Part shown: positions 53,650-62,721 of the stretch, piece by piece
How the letters are laid out: every line of letters begins with the position of its first letter
Position numbering within the stretch: the stretch's first letter is position 1
Assembly (NCBI RefSeq): GCF_900129295.1
Contig: NZ_FQUU01000005.1
Span: 1 to 64,000, forward strand
DNA length: 64,000 nt
Direction of reading: 5' to 3'
Origin: Flavisolibacter ginsengisoli DSM 18119
GTDB lineage: Bacteria; Bacteroidota; Bacteroidia; Chitinophagales; Chitinophagaceae
Program-made: the position numbers and the translations under genes
The notes under the pieces: generated by a model
Databases searched by the model: none
What the model was told of the DNA's origin: nothing
Seen by the model: the letters and a program-made list of their open reading frames with translations, nothing else

Positions 53650-55041
53650 TTAAAATGTCCTGGGAGTTGCTTTTGCTTTCTGCACTTGCTTTTGAATGGT
53701 ATCCTTGTCACCTACCATCACCTTGATCATTTTATTGTAGTCAACATAATTGCGCACCATACTGGAAACTGTTTCAGGTGTCACCTTATATAGGTTCTTT
53801 ACATAGTTATTCAAAAAGCTATCATCCAAACCATATAGATCCAGGAAATTCAGCTGGCTTATAATACCACCTGGTGAAGAATTGCGCAAAACGAATATGC
53901 CTGCTTCATAGTTCTGAATGCCAGACAATTCTTCTTTGGATGGCGGTTCTGTTTGCAAACGCTTGATCTCTCTTTCAATTTCTGTCAGCGCGTCAACTGT
54001 GTGCTCGCTGGTCACATCTGCCTGCTCAATCCATAGCGAAGAACCTACCTGGTTGTTAACTGAACTAAAGGGAGAATATGTGTAGCCCTTGTTTTCACGT
54101 ATATTACTTGTAATACGTGAGCCAAAAGAACCACCCAATAAGGAATTGGCTACCAGGAAAGGAACATAATCTTTATTGGTGGGGGATACTACAGGCAGGC
54201 CCACCATTAATGTTGTTTGCGGAGCGCCCTTGCGGTCAAGGACCAATGTATCTGAAAATGCTTTTGCTGTAACTGGTGGATATGATACCGCAGGTCCTGT
54301 TTTCCATTTTGTCAATGAAGTATTGATGGCATTGTTCACTGCTTTATCATCAAACTTTCCAACAACATACAAAACTGACCGCTTTGCTCCGAAGTTGGCG
54401 TTGTAAAAATCCCTGACCATTGCAGTAGTATAGCTGTTCAGCATTTCTTCAGTTGGGAATATGCGACCATAAGGATGATCTTTATAGACGGCCGCGTAAA
54501 ACTGCTCCTGTGCCAGTGCCTGCGGAACTGCTTTTTGAGTGGCCAGCCTGCGTTTAAAATCGCTTTTCAATCTATCCAATTCACTGGCTGGGAAGGCGGG
54601 TTGCATCACCAGGTCAGAGACCAGTTTAATAAACTCCGGTGCATATTCTGAAAGCACTGTACCTGAAATGGTAGTTTGGTTAGAGCCAACATTCACATTA
54701 AGACTACCACCCATCTTAGCCACTTTTTTGGAAAGGGCTGCGAAGTTCAGGGTCGAAGTGCCTTCACGCAACAACCTTCCTGTGAGGTCAGCCAGCCATA
54801 CCTGGTTAGGTCCTTCATGTACATTACCTGTCTTTATGATCAGGCTTATATTGGCCTTTGGCAGTTCACCATAATGGACCACCATTGTCTTCAGGCCGTT
54901 GGGATAGGTTTTAACTGATTTAGCCGAGAGTTTAAAATCTTTGGCTACTCCACCGGCAGGAGGTGTTTGCTTTTGAGCAATTATTGGTTGACAGATGCAA
55001 AAGCTTATAGCGGCAATGATAATTATTTTGATCGTTCTCAT
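53650..55041 (-). CDS. M16 family peptidase-like subunit without zinc motif
   Basis: A 463-residue exported protein with signal 'IIIAAISFCICQPIIAQKQ'. It has the two-domain M16 fold: 'YPNGLKTMVVHYGELPKANI' at the start and the C-terminal 'NIRENKGYTYSPFSSVNNQV'. Where active members have HxxEH it reads 'WLADLTGRLLREGTSTLNF', so no zinc can be bound. It is thus the non-catalytic partner of the gene just upstream, as in heterodimeric M16B peptidases. The two overlap by one base (TAATG). Confidence 0.9.
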   Translation of the reverse strand: MRTIKIIIIAAISFCICQPIIAQKQTPPAGGVAKDFKLSAKSVKTYPNGLKTMVVHYGELPKANISLIIKTGNVHEGPNQVWLADLTGRLLREGTSTLNFAALSKKVAKMGGSLNVNVGSNQTTISGTVLSEYAPEFIKLVSDLVMQPAFPASELDRLKSDFKRRLATQKAVPQALAQEQFYAAVYKDHPYGRIFPTEEMLNSYTTAMVRDFYNANFGAKRSVLYVVGKFDDKAVNNAINTSLTKWKTGPAVSYPPVTAKAFSDTLVLDRKGAPQTTLMVGLPVVSPTNKDYVPFLVANSLLGGSFGSRITSNIRENKGYTYSPFSSVNNQVGSSLWIEQADVTSEHTVDALTEIEREIKRLQTEPPSKEELSGIQNYEAGIFVLRNSSPGGIISQLNFLDLYGLDDSFLNNYVKNLYKVTPETVSSMVRNYVDYNKMIKVMVGDKDTIQKQVQKAKATPRTF

Positions 55042-56426
55042 TATTTGGAAGCTTTTGGTTCAATGATTAAAATGGTTCTGTTGTTAGGGGCGAGGTATTT
55101 CTGTGCTACCTGGCGAATGAGCTCTGGAGTTACCTTTTTGAATGAAGTTTCAAGGTTGTTGATTTTTGATGGATCATCATCAAAAAGTGCAAAGGAAGCC
55201 AGGAGGTTTACTTTGCCAATGCCAAACATGCCACCCATGGCATCATAAAGACCTGAACGCATTTTCACAATGGCCAGCTGGAGATCTTCCTGCGTGGTAT
55301 TATTGGCAATATCTGCCACTGCCAGGTCATATTGCCTGATGATAGAATCAGCGGGTACTGAAGCATCGTGAATGAGGCTTGAAGTCCAGAGCATCGGCCC
55401 ATTATAATCAAACATACTTCCCAGCCCTATATTGATGCCGGAGTTGACACTGCTGGCATATCCTTTCTTTTGTACAAGGGCTTCGTATAGTTTGCTATCC
55501 TGCCCCTGTCCCAACATCTGGTCTATTAAGCCCATGGCATAATATTCCGGTGTATTACGCTCCGGCATTTTATAGCTGATGGCAATAGCTGGTTTTTTAG
55601 CCAGCGCATCTTCCTTGGTAAAGCGCTGTTCTTTCTCCTGTGGGGGCTCAGTTAGATCCGGCTTTGGTGGCAACTTGGAAGACGGGATCTTAGCAAAGTA
55701 TTGGTCAATCCACTTACGGGCTGCTGGTATTTCAAAATCCCCTGCCACTACCAATACTGCATTATTAGGAGCATAGAAAGTTTTGAAAAATGCATCCACA
55801 TCTTCCAACTTGGCAGAATCCAGGTCTGCCAGGTCGCCATAAAAGTTATGAGAGTTGTACCAGTTCTTATTGGCATACTGGGGCATGTCAAGCCAGGGGA
55901 AACCGCCATAAGGCTGGTTGAGCACATTGACCTTTACTTCGTTCTTAACTACGCCCTGTTGATTGGTCAGGTTGTCCTGGGTAATCTTCAGTCCCTTCAT
56001 ACGGTCAGCTTCAGCCCATAAAGCCGTTTCCAGTTTGTGGGAAGGCATAACTTCAAAATAATTGGTAAAGTCAAAGCGGGTAGACCCGTTTAGAATGCCG
56101 CCATTCTTTTGCACCAGTTGTATAAACTCCATCTTACCCAGGTTTTCAGATCCCTGGAACATCATATGTTCAAACAAGTGTGCAAAACCAGTGCGGTTCT
56201 TTGGCTCGATGCGAAAGCCGATGTTGTAATAAACACCTACAGCTATGGTAGGTGCTGTTTTATCAGGAGATAAAACCACTTTCAATCCATTGGGTAATTT
56301 GTAATACGTAACGGGCACCTGCAGTTCATCGCCGGGGCCATTTGCTGGTTTGTACCAGGAGATGAGTGCAAGAACCGGCAATAGCAGCCCCAAACACTTT
56401 AAAGGCAATACACGTGAGTACTTCAT
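55041..56426 (-). CDS. M16 family zinc metallopeptidase (active subunit)
   Basis: 461 residues from ATG 56426, which precedes a membrane anchor or signal peptide ('CLGLLLPVLALISWY'). The inverted zinc motif is intact: His83-x-x-Glu86-His87 in 'FAHLFEHMMFQGSENLG', with the third ligand Glu163 in 'VVKNEVKVN', 76 residues further. M16B peptidases degrade unfolded or short peptides in the periplasm. The downstream gene supplies the non-catalytic half. An upstream ATG in the frame would add 23 residues without signal character. Confidence 0.93.
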   Translation of the reverse strand: MKYSRVLPLKCLGLLLPVLALISWYKPANGPGDELQVPVTYYKLPNGLKVVLSPDKTAPTIAVGVYYNIGFRIEPKNRTGFAHLFEHMMFQGSENLGKMEFIQLVQKNGGILNGSTRFDFTNYFEVMPSHKLETALWAEADRMKGLKITQDNLTNQQGVVKNEVKVNVLNQPYGGFPWLDMPQYANKNWYNSHNFYGDLADLDSAKLEDVDAFFKTFYAPNNAVLVVAGDFEIPAARKWIDQYFAKIPSSKLPPKPDLTEPPQEKEQRFTKEDALAKKPAIAISYKMPERNTPEYYAMGLIDQMLGQGQDSKLYEALVQKKGYASSVNSGINIGLGSMFDYNGPMLWTSSLIHDASVPADSIIRQYDLAVADIANNTTQEDLQLAIVKMRSGLYDAMGGMFGIGKVNLLASFALFDDDPSKINNLETSFKKVTPELIRQVAQKYLAPNNRTILIIEPKASK

Positions 56427-56586
56427 AAGCATATGTGTGTTAAATAATTTACAGTTTTGCAACAGAGGATCTATTGCTGCATAATAGCAGTTCAATATAT
56501 ATAAAGAAGGTCATTTGTTTTGGAAAATTATACCAGTGGTTGAAATGACATGTGCTACTGGAGATCTTTCGTTTTTCAAAGGTTCA

Positions 56587-57528
56587 ATGATTACCTTCAT
56601 AACAAAAACTATCCGGAACTCAATTGCATCCATACCAGGCCTGTTCAAAAAATCCCTGAAAGAATTGTTGAAAAACGATCCTTTACGAATGGCAGGAGCG
56701 ACAGCCTTTTTTACCACTTTTGCATTACCCCCTATTTTGGTCATACTTATACAGGCATTGAGGTTGATCCTGGACCCACGCACTATAAGGGTGCAATTAT
56801 TTAAAAATTTAAGGGAGATCATTGGACCCGAAGCGGTAAAGCAATTGGTGGATGTCCTGGTAAACCTCCACAAGATGGCCCAGAACTGGTACATTACCTT
56901 AGGCGGGTTTATTTTTTTACTATTTGTAGCTACTACCCTTTTCAAGGTTATTAAAAACTCAATTAACCAGGTTTGGATGGTACGTCCTCATAAAAGAAAA
57001 GGAGTGATGAAAGGACTACATACCAGGATACAGTCGCTTCTCATATTGTTGATCGCAGCCATACTTTTTCTAATCGGTATAGTGATGGAGGGCGCAAGGA
57101 CGCTTGCCAGTAATTACATTTTTGAATTCTCACCCTTGCTTTCCCTGTATTTTAAAGGTGTATTGAACCAGGTAGTTTCTGTATTGGTAGTGATGATATG
57201 GTTCATGATGGTATTCAGGTACCTGCCGGATGCCAGGCCGGAATGGAAAGTAGCATTGGTGGGCGCCCTGGTGACCTCTTTATTATTCACAGCAGGCAAG
57301 ATCATTTTGCACTGGCTTTTGAGATACAGCAGTATTAATAACGTATATGGTGCTTCAGCTTCATTGGTATTGTTGCTCTTGTTTGTATTTTACTCTTCTT
57401 TGATCCTTTACTTTGGTGCCAGTTTTACCATGGTATGGGGAGAATATAAAAAAAGACCTATTACCCCCCTTCCCTATGCGGCCCATTACCGGCTGACAGA
57501 GGAAGAAGTAATACCTCATAAAGCGTAA
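56587..57528 (+). CDS. YihY/BrkB family membrane protein
   Basis: About 313 residues with six hydrophobic helices. 'RMAGATAFFTTFALPPILVI' is the typical first segment, followed by 'NINQVWMV'-like 'SINQVWMVRPHKRKGVMKGL', 'FRYLPDARPEWKVALVGALV' and 'SINNVYGASASLVLLLLFVF' with 'YSSLILYFGASFTMVWGEYK'. The former name ribonuclease BN is obsolete; function is unknown. ATG at 56587 gives the usual length; the open frame starts 72 bases earlier. Confidence 0.92.
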   Translation: MITFITKTIRNSIASIPGLFKKSLKELLKNDPLRMAGATAFFTTFALPPILVILIQALRLILDPRTIRVQLFKNLREIIGPEAVKQLVDVLVNLHKMAQNWYITLGGFIFLLFVATTLFKVIKNSINQVWMVRPHKRKGVMKGLHTRIQSLLILLIAAILFLIGIVMEGARTLASNYIFEFSPLLSLYFKGVLNQVVSVLVVMIWFMMVFRYLPDARPEWKVALVGALVTSLLFTAGKIILHWLLRYSSINNVYGASASLVLLLLFVFYSSLILYFGASFTMVWGEYKKRPITPLPYAAHYRLTEEEVIPHKA

Positions 57529-57653
57529 GCAGGGTATTAATTTGTCTTAAAAAACACTCTTTATTGGCTAATAAAACAGTTATTCCTGTAAATTGTTCCC
57601 CTGATAAATTTGATGGTATTCCTTTTGTAAATACTTAATCATATAGGGATTCG

Positions 57654-59498
57654 ATGCTTCTAAAATGGATATATATCGGCAGTTGGGTATTGACAGGCAT
57701 TTTTATGCCGGCACTTGCTGATGCTCAAGGGCAGAAAGAAGCAGAAAACACCCTGGACAGCCTTCGCTCAAAAAAGGGAGTTATAGGGGCTATTGCACAA
57801 ACATTAATAACCGATACCACCAGGGAAGAAAACAAAATACTGGAGCGTGCCGATCTGCCTTTTCAGAAGTACAATAACAAGATCATTCGTAATATAACTA
57901 TCCAACCTATTGATTTTGGTATCATGATCGGGGATACTTCAAGGCGATTCAACAATACCCTGACAGACATTGCAAACTTTGTCCATTGCAATACAAGGGC
58001 CTGGGTGGTGCGCAACCACTTATTCTTTAAGGAGAACGAGCCGCTTTCTCCTTTTCTTTTTGGCAATAATGAACGCTATTTAAGAGACCTGCCCTTTCTG
58101 CAGGAAGCTCATATAAAAGTAAGGTCAATAAAAGGCAACCCTGATTCGGTGGATGTGGTAGTGTACACAAAGGATGTGCTTTCTATTGGTGGCGCCCTTT
58201 CAGTAAAAAATTCACAGAGTGGCCGGGTAGAGGCAAGGGAAGACAATTTTATGGGATGGGGTGATAAGATGGAAGTGGAAACCTTATACGACAGGGCCAG
58301 GAATAACCAATTCGGGTTTGGTGCCGAATATGTAAAGCGCAATATAATAGGGACATTTATAGATGGAAGTGCAGGATACCTCAATTTCAGTCCTGCCTTC
58401 AACACCCAAAAAGCAGAAGAGCAACTTGGCTATTTGAAACTGGAGAAGCCCCTGGTCAACCCATACATGCGCTGGACATATTCAGCTTCCGCCGCCTGGC
58501 ATTCCACTACCAATATGTTTAACCTGGATTCAGTATACCATACTAACCTTAAATATAAATACCGTATTTACGATGCCTGGGCAGGATGGAACCTAAGCTC
58601 TAAGAATATAGGGAGTGCCAACGAGTTTGAACGTATGCGCTTTTTAGTGAGCGCCCGTTTTTTCGATCAGCATTTTACTGAAAAGCCCATAGAATATACC
58701 AACCATTATTATTATGCTTATGCTAATTCAAGGGCTTTACTAGGCTCCATTTCCATCTTTAAACTGAACTATTACAAGACGCAATACATATATGGTTTTG
58801 GAAGAAAAGAAGATGTGCCGGAGGGCCTGGAAGCATCCATTACTGGGGGAATGACAATTAAAGAGGGTAGGAATCGTCCTTACCTTGGATTGTCATTTGA
58901 CAGGTATTACCTGACAAAGAAAGAAGGACATATGAGTTATTCACTGGCAGTAGGTGGATCCTTATATAAGAGCAGTTTTGAGGACATCAATCTTATTGCT
59001 AATATCGATTATTTCACAAGGTTAAGGCAATTGGGCACCAAATGGAAACAACGCTGGTTCTTTAATGCCAGCTATGGCAGGCAATTCAATGGATTGATGG
59101 ATGAACCATTGCTGATGGAAAGCAAATATGGGTTCGATAACTTTAAGAATAACTACCTGGGAGGGTTTATGCGATCCACTATAAAGGGTGAATCTGTTTT
59201 CTTCAGCCCCTGGAATCTATTCTTCTTCAAGTTTGCTCCGTTTGTGTTCAGCAGTGCCACTGTGTTTCAGTTTCCCTCTGAGGTATCAAATAGCAACACC
59301 AGGCTCTATTCGGCCATTGGCGGAGGAATACGCACCCGCAATGAAAGCCTAATATTCGGAACCATGGAGTTAAGGGCTTCTTATTTCCCCAAGAAGGATG
59401 CATTTAACAATACTTACCAGTTACAACTCAATACCAACATTAGATTTAAGTACAAACAGAACTTTATCCGCAGGCCCGATTTTGTGCAGGTGAACTAA
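57654..59498 (+). CDS. Omp85-like outer-membrane barrel with N-terminal POTRA-like domain
   Basis: A 614-residue protein with signal peptide ending 'MPALADAQG'. Residues about 70-190 contain a POTRA-like unit: 'KYNNKIIRNITIQPIDFG', 'LFFKENEPLSPFLFGNNERY', 'LPFLQEAHIKVRSIKGNPDS', 'VDVVVYTKDVLSIGGAL'. The rest is beta-rich with repeated aromatic strands to 'RPDFVQVN', a probable 16-strand barrel. The 'REDNFMGWGDKMEVET' stretch is like the first strands of BamA/TamA barrels. I infer an Omp85-type protein of unknown cargo. Confidence 0.75.
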   Translation: MLLKWIYIGSWVLTGIFMPALADAQGQKEAENTLDSLRSKKGVIGAIAQTLITDTTREENKILERADLPFQKYNNKIIRNITIQPIDFGIMIGDTSRRFNNTLTDIANFVHCNTRAWVVRNHLFFKENEPLSPFLFGNNERYLRDLPFLQEAHIKVRSIKGNPDSVDVVVYTKDVLSIGGALSVKNSQSGRVEAREDNFMGWGDKMEVETLYDRARNNQFGFGAEYVKRNIIGTFIDGSAGYLNFSPAFNTQKAEEQLGYLKLEKPLVNPYMRWTYSASAAWHSTTNMFNLDSVYHTNLKYKYRIYDAWAGWNLSSKNIGSANEFERMRFLVSARFFDQHFTEKPIEYTNHYYYAYANSRALLGSISIFKLNYYKTQYIYGFGRKEDVPEGLEASITGGMTIKEGRNRPYLGLSFDRYYLTKKEGHMSYSLAVGGSLYKSSFEDINLIANIDYFTRLRQLGTKWKQRWFFNASYGRQFNGLMDEPLLMESKYGFDNFKNNYLGGFMRSTIKGESVFFSPWNLFFFKFAPFVFSSATVFQFPSEVSNSNTRLYSAIGGGIRTRNESLIFGTMELRASYFPKKDAFNNTYQLQLNTNIRFKYKQNFIRRPDFVQVN

Positions 59499-59577
59499 TC
59501 AAGAGATGTAATAGTTAAGATTTAATATGTAATATTTTGGGAGTAACTAAATGCAAATGCACTCTTATTTTACTCAC

Positions 59578-60030
59578 TTAATCTGTAATGCTCGTTTTCT
59601 GAACGCTTCGATGGAGGGTCGCAACCTGCATAAGGGCTGCGGATCCATACCATGGATGGAGTTCCATATCAAAAATTCCCGCTTTTACCGCAGGGTCAGT
59701 GGCAACTAAATTTTTTGCTTCTTCAACGGTGGTCACATTGAAAATAAAGATCCCTGCCAGGTCACCATTATCCAGGAAGGGCCCGGCAAGCAGCAGCTTG
59801 CCTTCTTTGGCCAACCTGCCAATGTTTTTTAAATGTCCCTGTATCAATTGGTTTCTTTGAGAAGAATCAACTGTTTTAGAGCCTTTCTTTAAAAATGCCA
59901 TTACATATTGCTTCATGCCATATTGATCTGCTCCCCATTTTTTAGCAAGTACAGAGTCATAACTGTTTTTATCCTGGGAAAAGCAAACAAGTGTTAATAG
60001 CAGGGCTGATAACAGTAACAACGGGCGCAT
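59578..60030 (-). CDS. YciI family protein, exported
   Basis: A 150-residue protein with signal peptide 'LLLLSALLLTLVCFSQ' (to about residue 19). The YciI domain follows: 'KQYVMAFLKKGSKT', 'LIQGHLKNIGRLAKEGKLLL', 'AGPFLDNGDLAGIFIFNVTT' and 'DPAVKAGIFDMELHPWYG'. The conserved His of the family is in 'QGHLKN'. YciI proteins are small dimeric alpha/beta barrels; export is unusual for them but recurs in Bacteroidota. Function unknown. Confidence 0.85.
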   Translation of the reverse strand: MRPLLLLSALLLTLVCFSQDKNSYDSVLAKKWGADQYGMKQYVMAFLKKGSKTVDSSQRNQLIQGHLKNIGRLAKEGKLLLAGPFLDNGDLAGIFIFNVTTVEEAKNLVATDPAVKAGIFDMELHPWYGSAALMQVATLHRSVQKTSITD

Positions 60031-60166
60031 CTTTTTGGTTTTGTAAAGGAATCTAATAAGATTTATTAATATGGCAAAACATGGGATAGGGAGGGAAAAT
60101 TTGAATACTTATAGTAATAACTTAGAAATCTGGCGAAAAACGCAGATTTGCAGTTACAAACAACCT

Positions 60167-60853
60167 ATGTCAATAAAAGTAATTGCCTTTGATGCAGATG
60201 ATACACTTTGGGTAAATGAACCTTACTTCCAGGAAATAGAAAAGAAGTTTTGTGTATTGCTGGAAGATTACCTGCCGCAACACACTTCTGCCCGGGAATT
60301 GCTGAAGACCGAAATAGATAACCTGGCATTGTATGGATATGGAATAAAAGGGTTCATGCTTTCCATGATTGAAACCGCCATGTCTGTGTCTCAACATACC
60401 ATCAGTCTTGATGTCATCGAAAAGATCATAGGTTATGGAAAGGATTTACTTGCCCGTCCTATAGAATTGCTGGATGGGGTGGATGAAGTGTTGCAGCAAC
60501 TGAAAGGAAGGTACCGGCTGGTAGTTGCCACGAAGGGCGATCTGCTGGACCAGGAGCGTAAGTTAAAGAACTCAGGCATTGAACATTTTTTCCATCACAT
60601 AGAGATCATGTCAGATAAAAAGGAATCAGATTATCAAAAGCTGATCCGGCATTTGGATGTGCAACCGGAAGAATTCCTGATGATCGGCAATTCGCTCAAG
60701 TCGGATATATTACCTGTATTGAATCTTGGAGGCCATGGGTTTCATATTCCCTATCACACCACCTGGGCGCATGAGCACATTGACCATACCATAGAACATG
60801 AAAACTTTAAGCAGGTAGAACACATAAAGCAAGTATTAATTCATTTGGTATGA
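60167..60853 (+). CDS. HAD superfamily hydrolase
   Basis: A 228-residue HAD phosphatase. The nucleophile motif is 'IAFDADDTLW' (Asp9 and Asp11), motif II 'LVVATKGD' and motifs III/IV 'KKESDYQKLI' and 'EEFLMIGNSLKSDILPVLNL'. The cap lies between motifs I and II. ATG at 60167 begins the domain; the frame is open 96 bases further but without homology-like content. The stop overlaps the next start by 4 bases (ATGA), so it is translated with the CAT-like gene. Confidence 0.9.
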   Translation: MSIKVIAFDADDTLWVNEPYFQEIEKKFCVLLEDYLPQHTSARELLKTEIDNLALYGYGIKGFMLSMIETAMSVSQHTISLDVIEKIIGYGKDLLARPIELLDGVDEVLQQLKGRYRLVVATKGDLLDQERKLKNSGIEHFFHHIEIMSDKKESDYQKLIRHLDVQPEEFLMIGNSLKSDILPVLNLGGHGFHIPYHTTWAHEHIDHTIEHENFKQVEHIKQVLIHLV

Positions 60854-61485
60854 GCAGGTATCTATTAGATATGGACAATTGGAAACGTAAAGATCATTTT
60901 CATTTCTTCAGGCAGTTTGAAGAACCATTCTTTGGTGTAACGGTAAATGTAGATTGTACTAATGCCTATAAGATGGCCAAAGAAAATGGTATTTCATTCT
61001 TTCTTTATTACCTATACCATTCGCTGTGTGCTGCTAATGCTATAGAACCTTTTCATTACAGGATAGTTGAAGATGGCGTGATGGTATATGATAAAGTAAA
61101 TGCTTCGCCAACCATTAATCGTCCTGATGGAACATTTGGTTTCTCGTACATAGATTATTATCCAGACCTTGGCCAGTTCTTATCCAGTGCAAAAAAGGAA
61201 ATTGAGCGTGTCCAGAACAGTACAGGGTTGATACCGGCAGTATCAGGAGAGAATGTCATTCATTATTCCTCAGTGCCATGGATCAGGTTTACCTCCCTCT
61301 CCCATGCCCGCGCCTTTTCATTCAAGGACAGCATCCCTAAGATATCATTTGGTAAAATGGTGGAAGAAAATGGCCGCCAAAACATGCCCATGTCTGTGCA
61401 TGTGCACCATGCATTAATGGATGGCTTCCATGTAGCCCAATATATTGACATGTTTGAGGAGTTGTTGAATACTGCTCAATGCTAA
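60850..61485 (+). CDS. Chloramphenicol acetyltransferase-like acyltransferase
   Basis: A 211-residue CAT-fold protein of the usual length: 'DNWKRKDHFHFFRQFEEPFF' at the start, 'NGISFFLYYLYHSLCAANAI', 'EPFHYRIVEDGVMVYDKVNA' and the catalytic 'HVHHALMDGFHVA' with His187 and Asp191. Many chromosomal relatives in Bacteroidota lack proven resistance and may acylate another hydroxyl group. Coupled to the HAD phosphatase gene upstream, which hints at a joint, unknown metabolic role. Confidence 0.85.
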   Translation: MSRYLLDMDNWKRKDHFHFFRQFEEPFFGVTVNVDCTNAYKMAKENGISFFLYYLYHSLCAANAIEPFHYRIVEDGVMVYDKVNASPTINRPDGTFGFSYIDYYPDLGQFLSSAKKEIERVQNSTGLIPAVSGENVIHYSSVPWIRFTSLSHARAFSFKDSIPKISFGKMVEENGRQNMPMSVHVHHALMDGFHVAQYIDMFEELLNTAQC

Positions 61486-61630
61486 CAAAACGATTCATTG
61501 CACTATAGTTACAATACGTGTAAGATATTATCTGGTCTATTCAGTTCAGTATTGATCTACGCCGGAAATTGATCCAATTTTACAGTTCTATAAACTCCCA
61601 TTTTCTCATTAGCAGTTAGTTTTGTTATCG

Positions 61631-61659
61631 GCGGTAATTTCTATTACCGCTTCTTTTTT
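61631..61659 (+). terminator. Terminator of the HAD/CAT-like operon
   Basis: An 8-bp perfect stem (gcggtaat with attaccgc, loop ttct) followed by TTCTTTTTT. It is 145 bases behind the stop codon. Confidence 0.85.
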
Positions 61660-61811
61660 GTTCGGGACTACAAAGCATACTTATGCATCTATTATCTCTA
61701 ACCGGCTCACGGCATAATTGCTGGTAAGATAAGGCCAATCAACAGTAATATATCACTGTATTATCCGGGTTTATTCTTCATACTCAACTAATCCTTTACC
61801 CGTTGCCATAT

Positions 61812-61844
61812 GGGGATACTACGGGGATAGTACTGAGATAGTAT
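61812..61844 (+). repeat. Three tandem 11-bp repeats
   Basis: ggggatactac, ggggatagtac and tgagatagtat follow one another without gap. The unit of 11 bp is close to one helical turn. It lies between two terminators and upstream of no gene. Confidence 0.5.
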
Positions 61845-61996
61845 GGAACTGCCAGGGAGATCTTATGCTGCAGCTTAGCCTCAGGTAAACTGCAACTATA
61901 ATGAAGGTTATAAAAAGATATTTGCATTAAAGGAGCCAGGTTGGGTTTCTTGTATCTTATTTTAAGGAGTTGGTTGAATGGAATAACCAGCGGTCA

Positions 61997-62030
61997 ATAA
62001 AAAAGAAAGGCCGTCTGTTAAGACGGCCTT
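61997..62030 (-). terminator. Terminator of the PepSY-like gene
   Basis: A 10-bp perfect stem (aaggccgtct at 62007-62016, agacggcctt at 62021-62030, loop gtta) followed on the minus strand by CTTTTTT. It lies 28 bases behind the stop. Confidence 0.92.
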
Positions 62031-62057
62031 CTTCAACTGAACAGGGTGTACCTGTTT

Positions 62058-62492
62058 TTATTTTTTGATCTTTTTATCTATTGTCCAGGTATTGACATTT
62101 GATTTAATGATCATTTTGTTGTCTGCATTTTCCAGGGTGGCATAATAGGAAGTGCCATCCTCTGTAGAGAACTCTATCAGGCTGGCGATCCAGTAGCCAT
62201 TGTAATTCTCTTTCAGGTTATTCTGCAATAATACCGGCAACTGCGTAGAAAGAATATTCTTTGACAAGCCTAATAAAGTACCGGTAGCATCATAATAAGC
62301 AGTAACATGCTGGTTGGTAAATGTGAACTCAGCCTTGTAAATGTCTTTACTAACGGTCCAGGCTACTTCTTTTGCTGTGCTGAAAGATTTCTCGAAAGAA
62401 TGTAAAACTGGTTTAGTTACTGGTGAATCGGCAGCAAATGTATTCACACCGAAAAGGGTGAATAAAACGATGGAGAAGAAAATCTTTGTCAT
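62058..62492 (-). CDS. Exported PepSY-like protein
   Basis: A 144-residue protein with signal peptide ending 'GVNTFAADS' (about residue 21). The mature part is of the Bacteroidota PepSY-like type: 'SFEKSFSTAKEVAWTVSKDI', 'YKAEFTFTNQHVTAYYDATG', 'TLLGLSKNI' and later a second strand-rich half. Such periplasmic proteins resemble beta-lactamase inhibitor folds, but no partner is known. Single gene. Confidence 0.75.
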   Translation of the reverse strand: MTKIFFSIVLFTLFGVNTFAADSPVTKPVLHSFEKSFSTAKEVAWTVSKDIYKAEFTFTNQHVTAYYDATGTLLGLSKNILSTQLPVLLQNNLKENYNGYWIASLIEFSTEDGTSYYATLENADNKMIIKSNVNTWTIDKKIKK

Positions 62493-62664
62493 AAAATGTA
62501 TTTTAAAGTGTTTTGAATTTTAATTCCACCACAAACCTACATTGGATAAAATCCTTCATCAAGAGCAATGGTACCGAACTGCCATTTTAGGTTGCTAAAT
62601 GGCGTTAAACCCTTACTGAATTGTAATAAGCCATAGTGGGTTTTTATGTATTTAATGCCAGGTA

Positions 62665-62695
62665 TGTAAATAAGAAAGCCACCCGTGGGTGGCTT
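62665..62695 (-). terminator. Terminator of the cytochrome c gene
   Basis: A GC-rich stem (aagccacc with ggtggctt, 4-nt loop) is followed on the minus strand by TCTTATTTAC. It lies 27 bases behind the cytochrome stop. Confidence 0.82.
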
Positions 62696-62721
62696 GTGCT
62701 CGTGTTTTGGTTGTTGTTTGG

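Larger units (their letters stand above)
61486..62057. other. 572-base region between convergent genes
   Basis: No coding frame. From left to right it holds the terminator of the CAT-like gene (61631-61659), an 11-bp tandem repeat (61812-61844) and the terminator of the PepSY-like gene (61997-62030). Nothing else was recognised. Confidence 0.6.

Noticed and set aside
60071-60166. 32-residue N-terminal extension of the HAD hydrolase
   Set aside because: The HAD motif I begins a few residues after ATG 60167; the extension is composition-wise non-coding.
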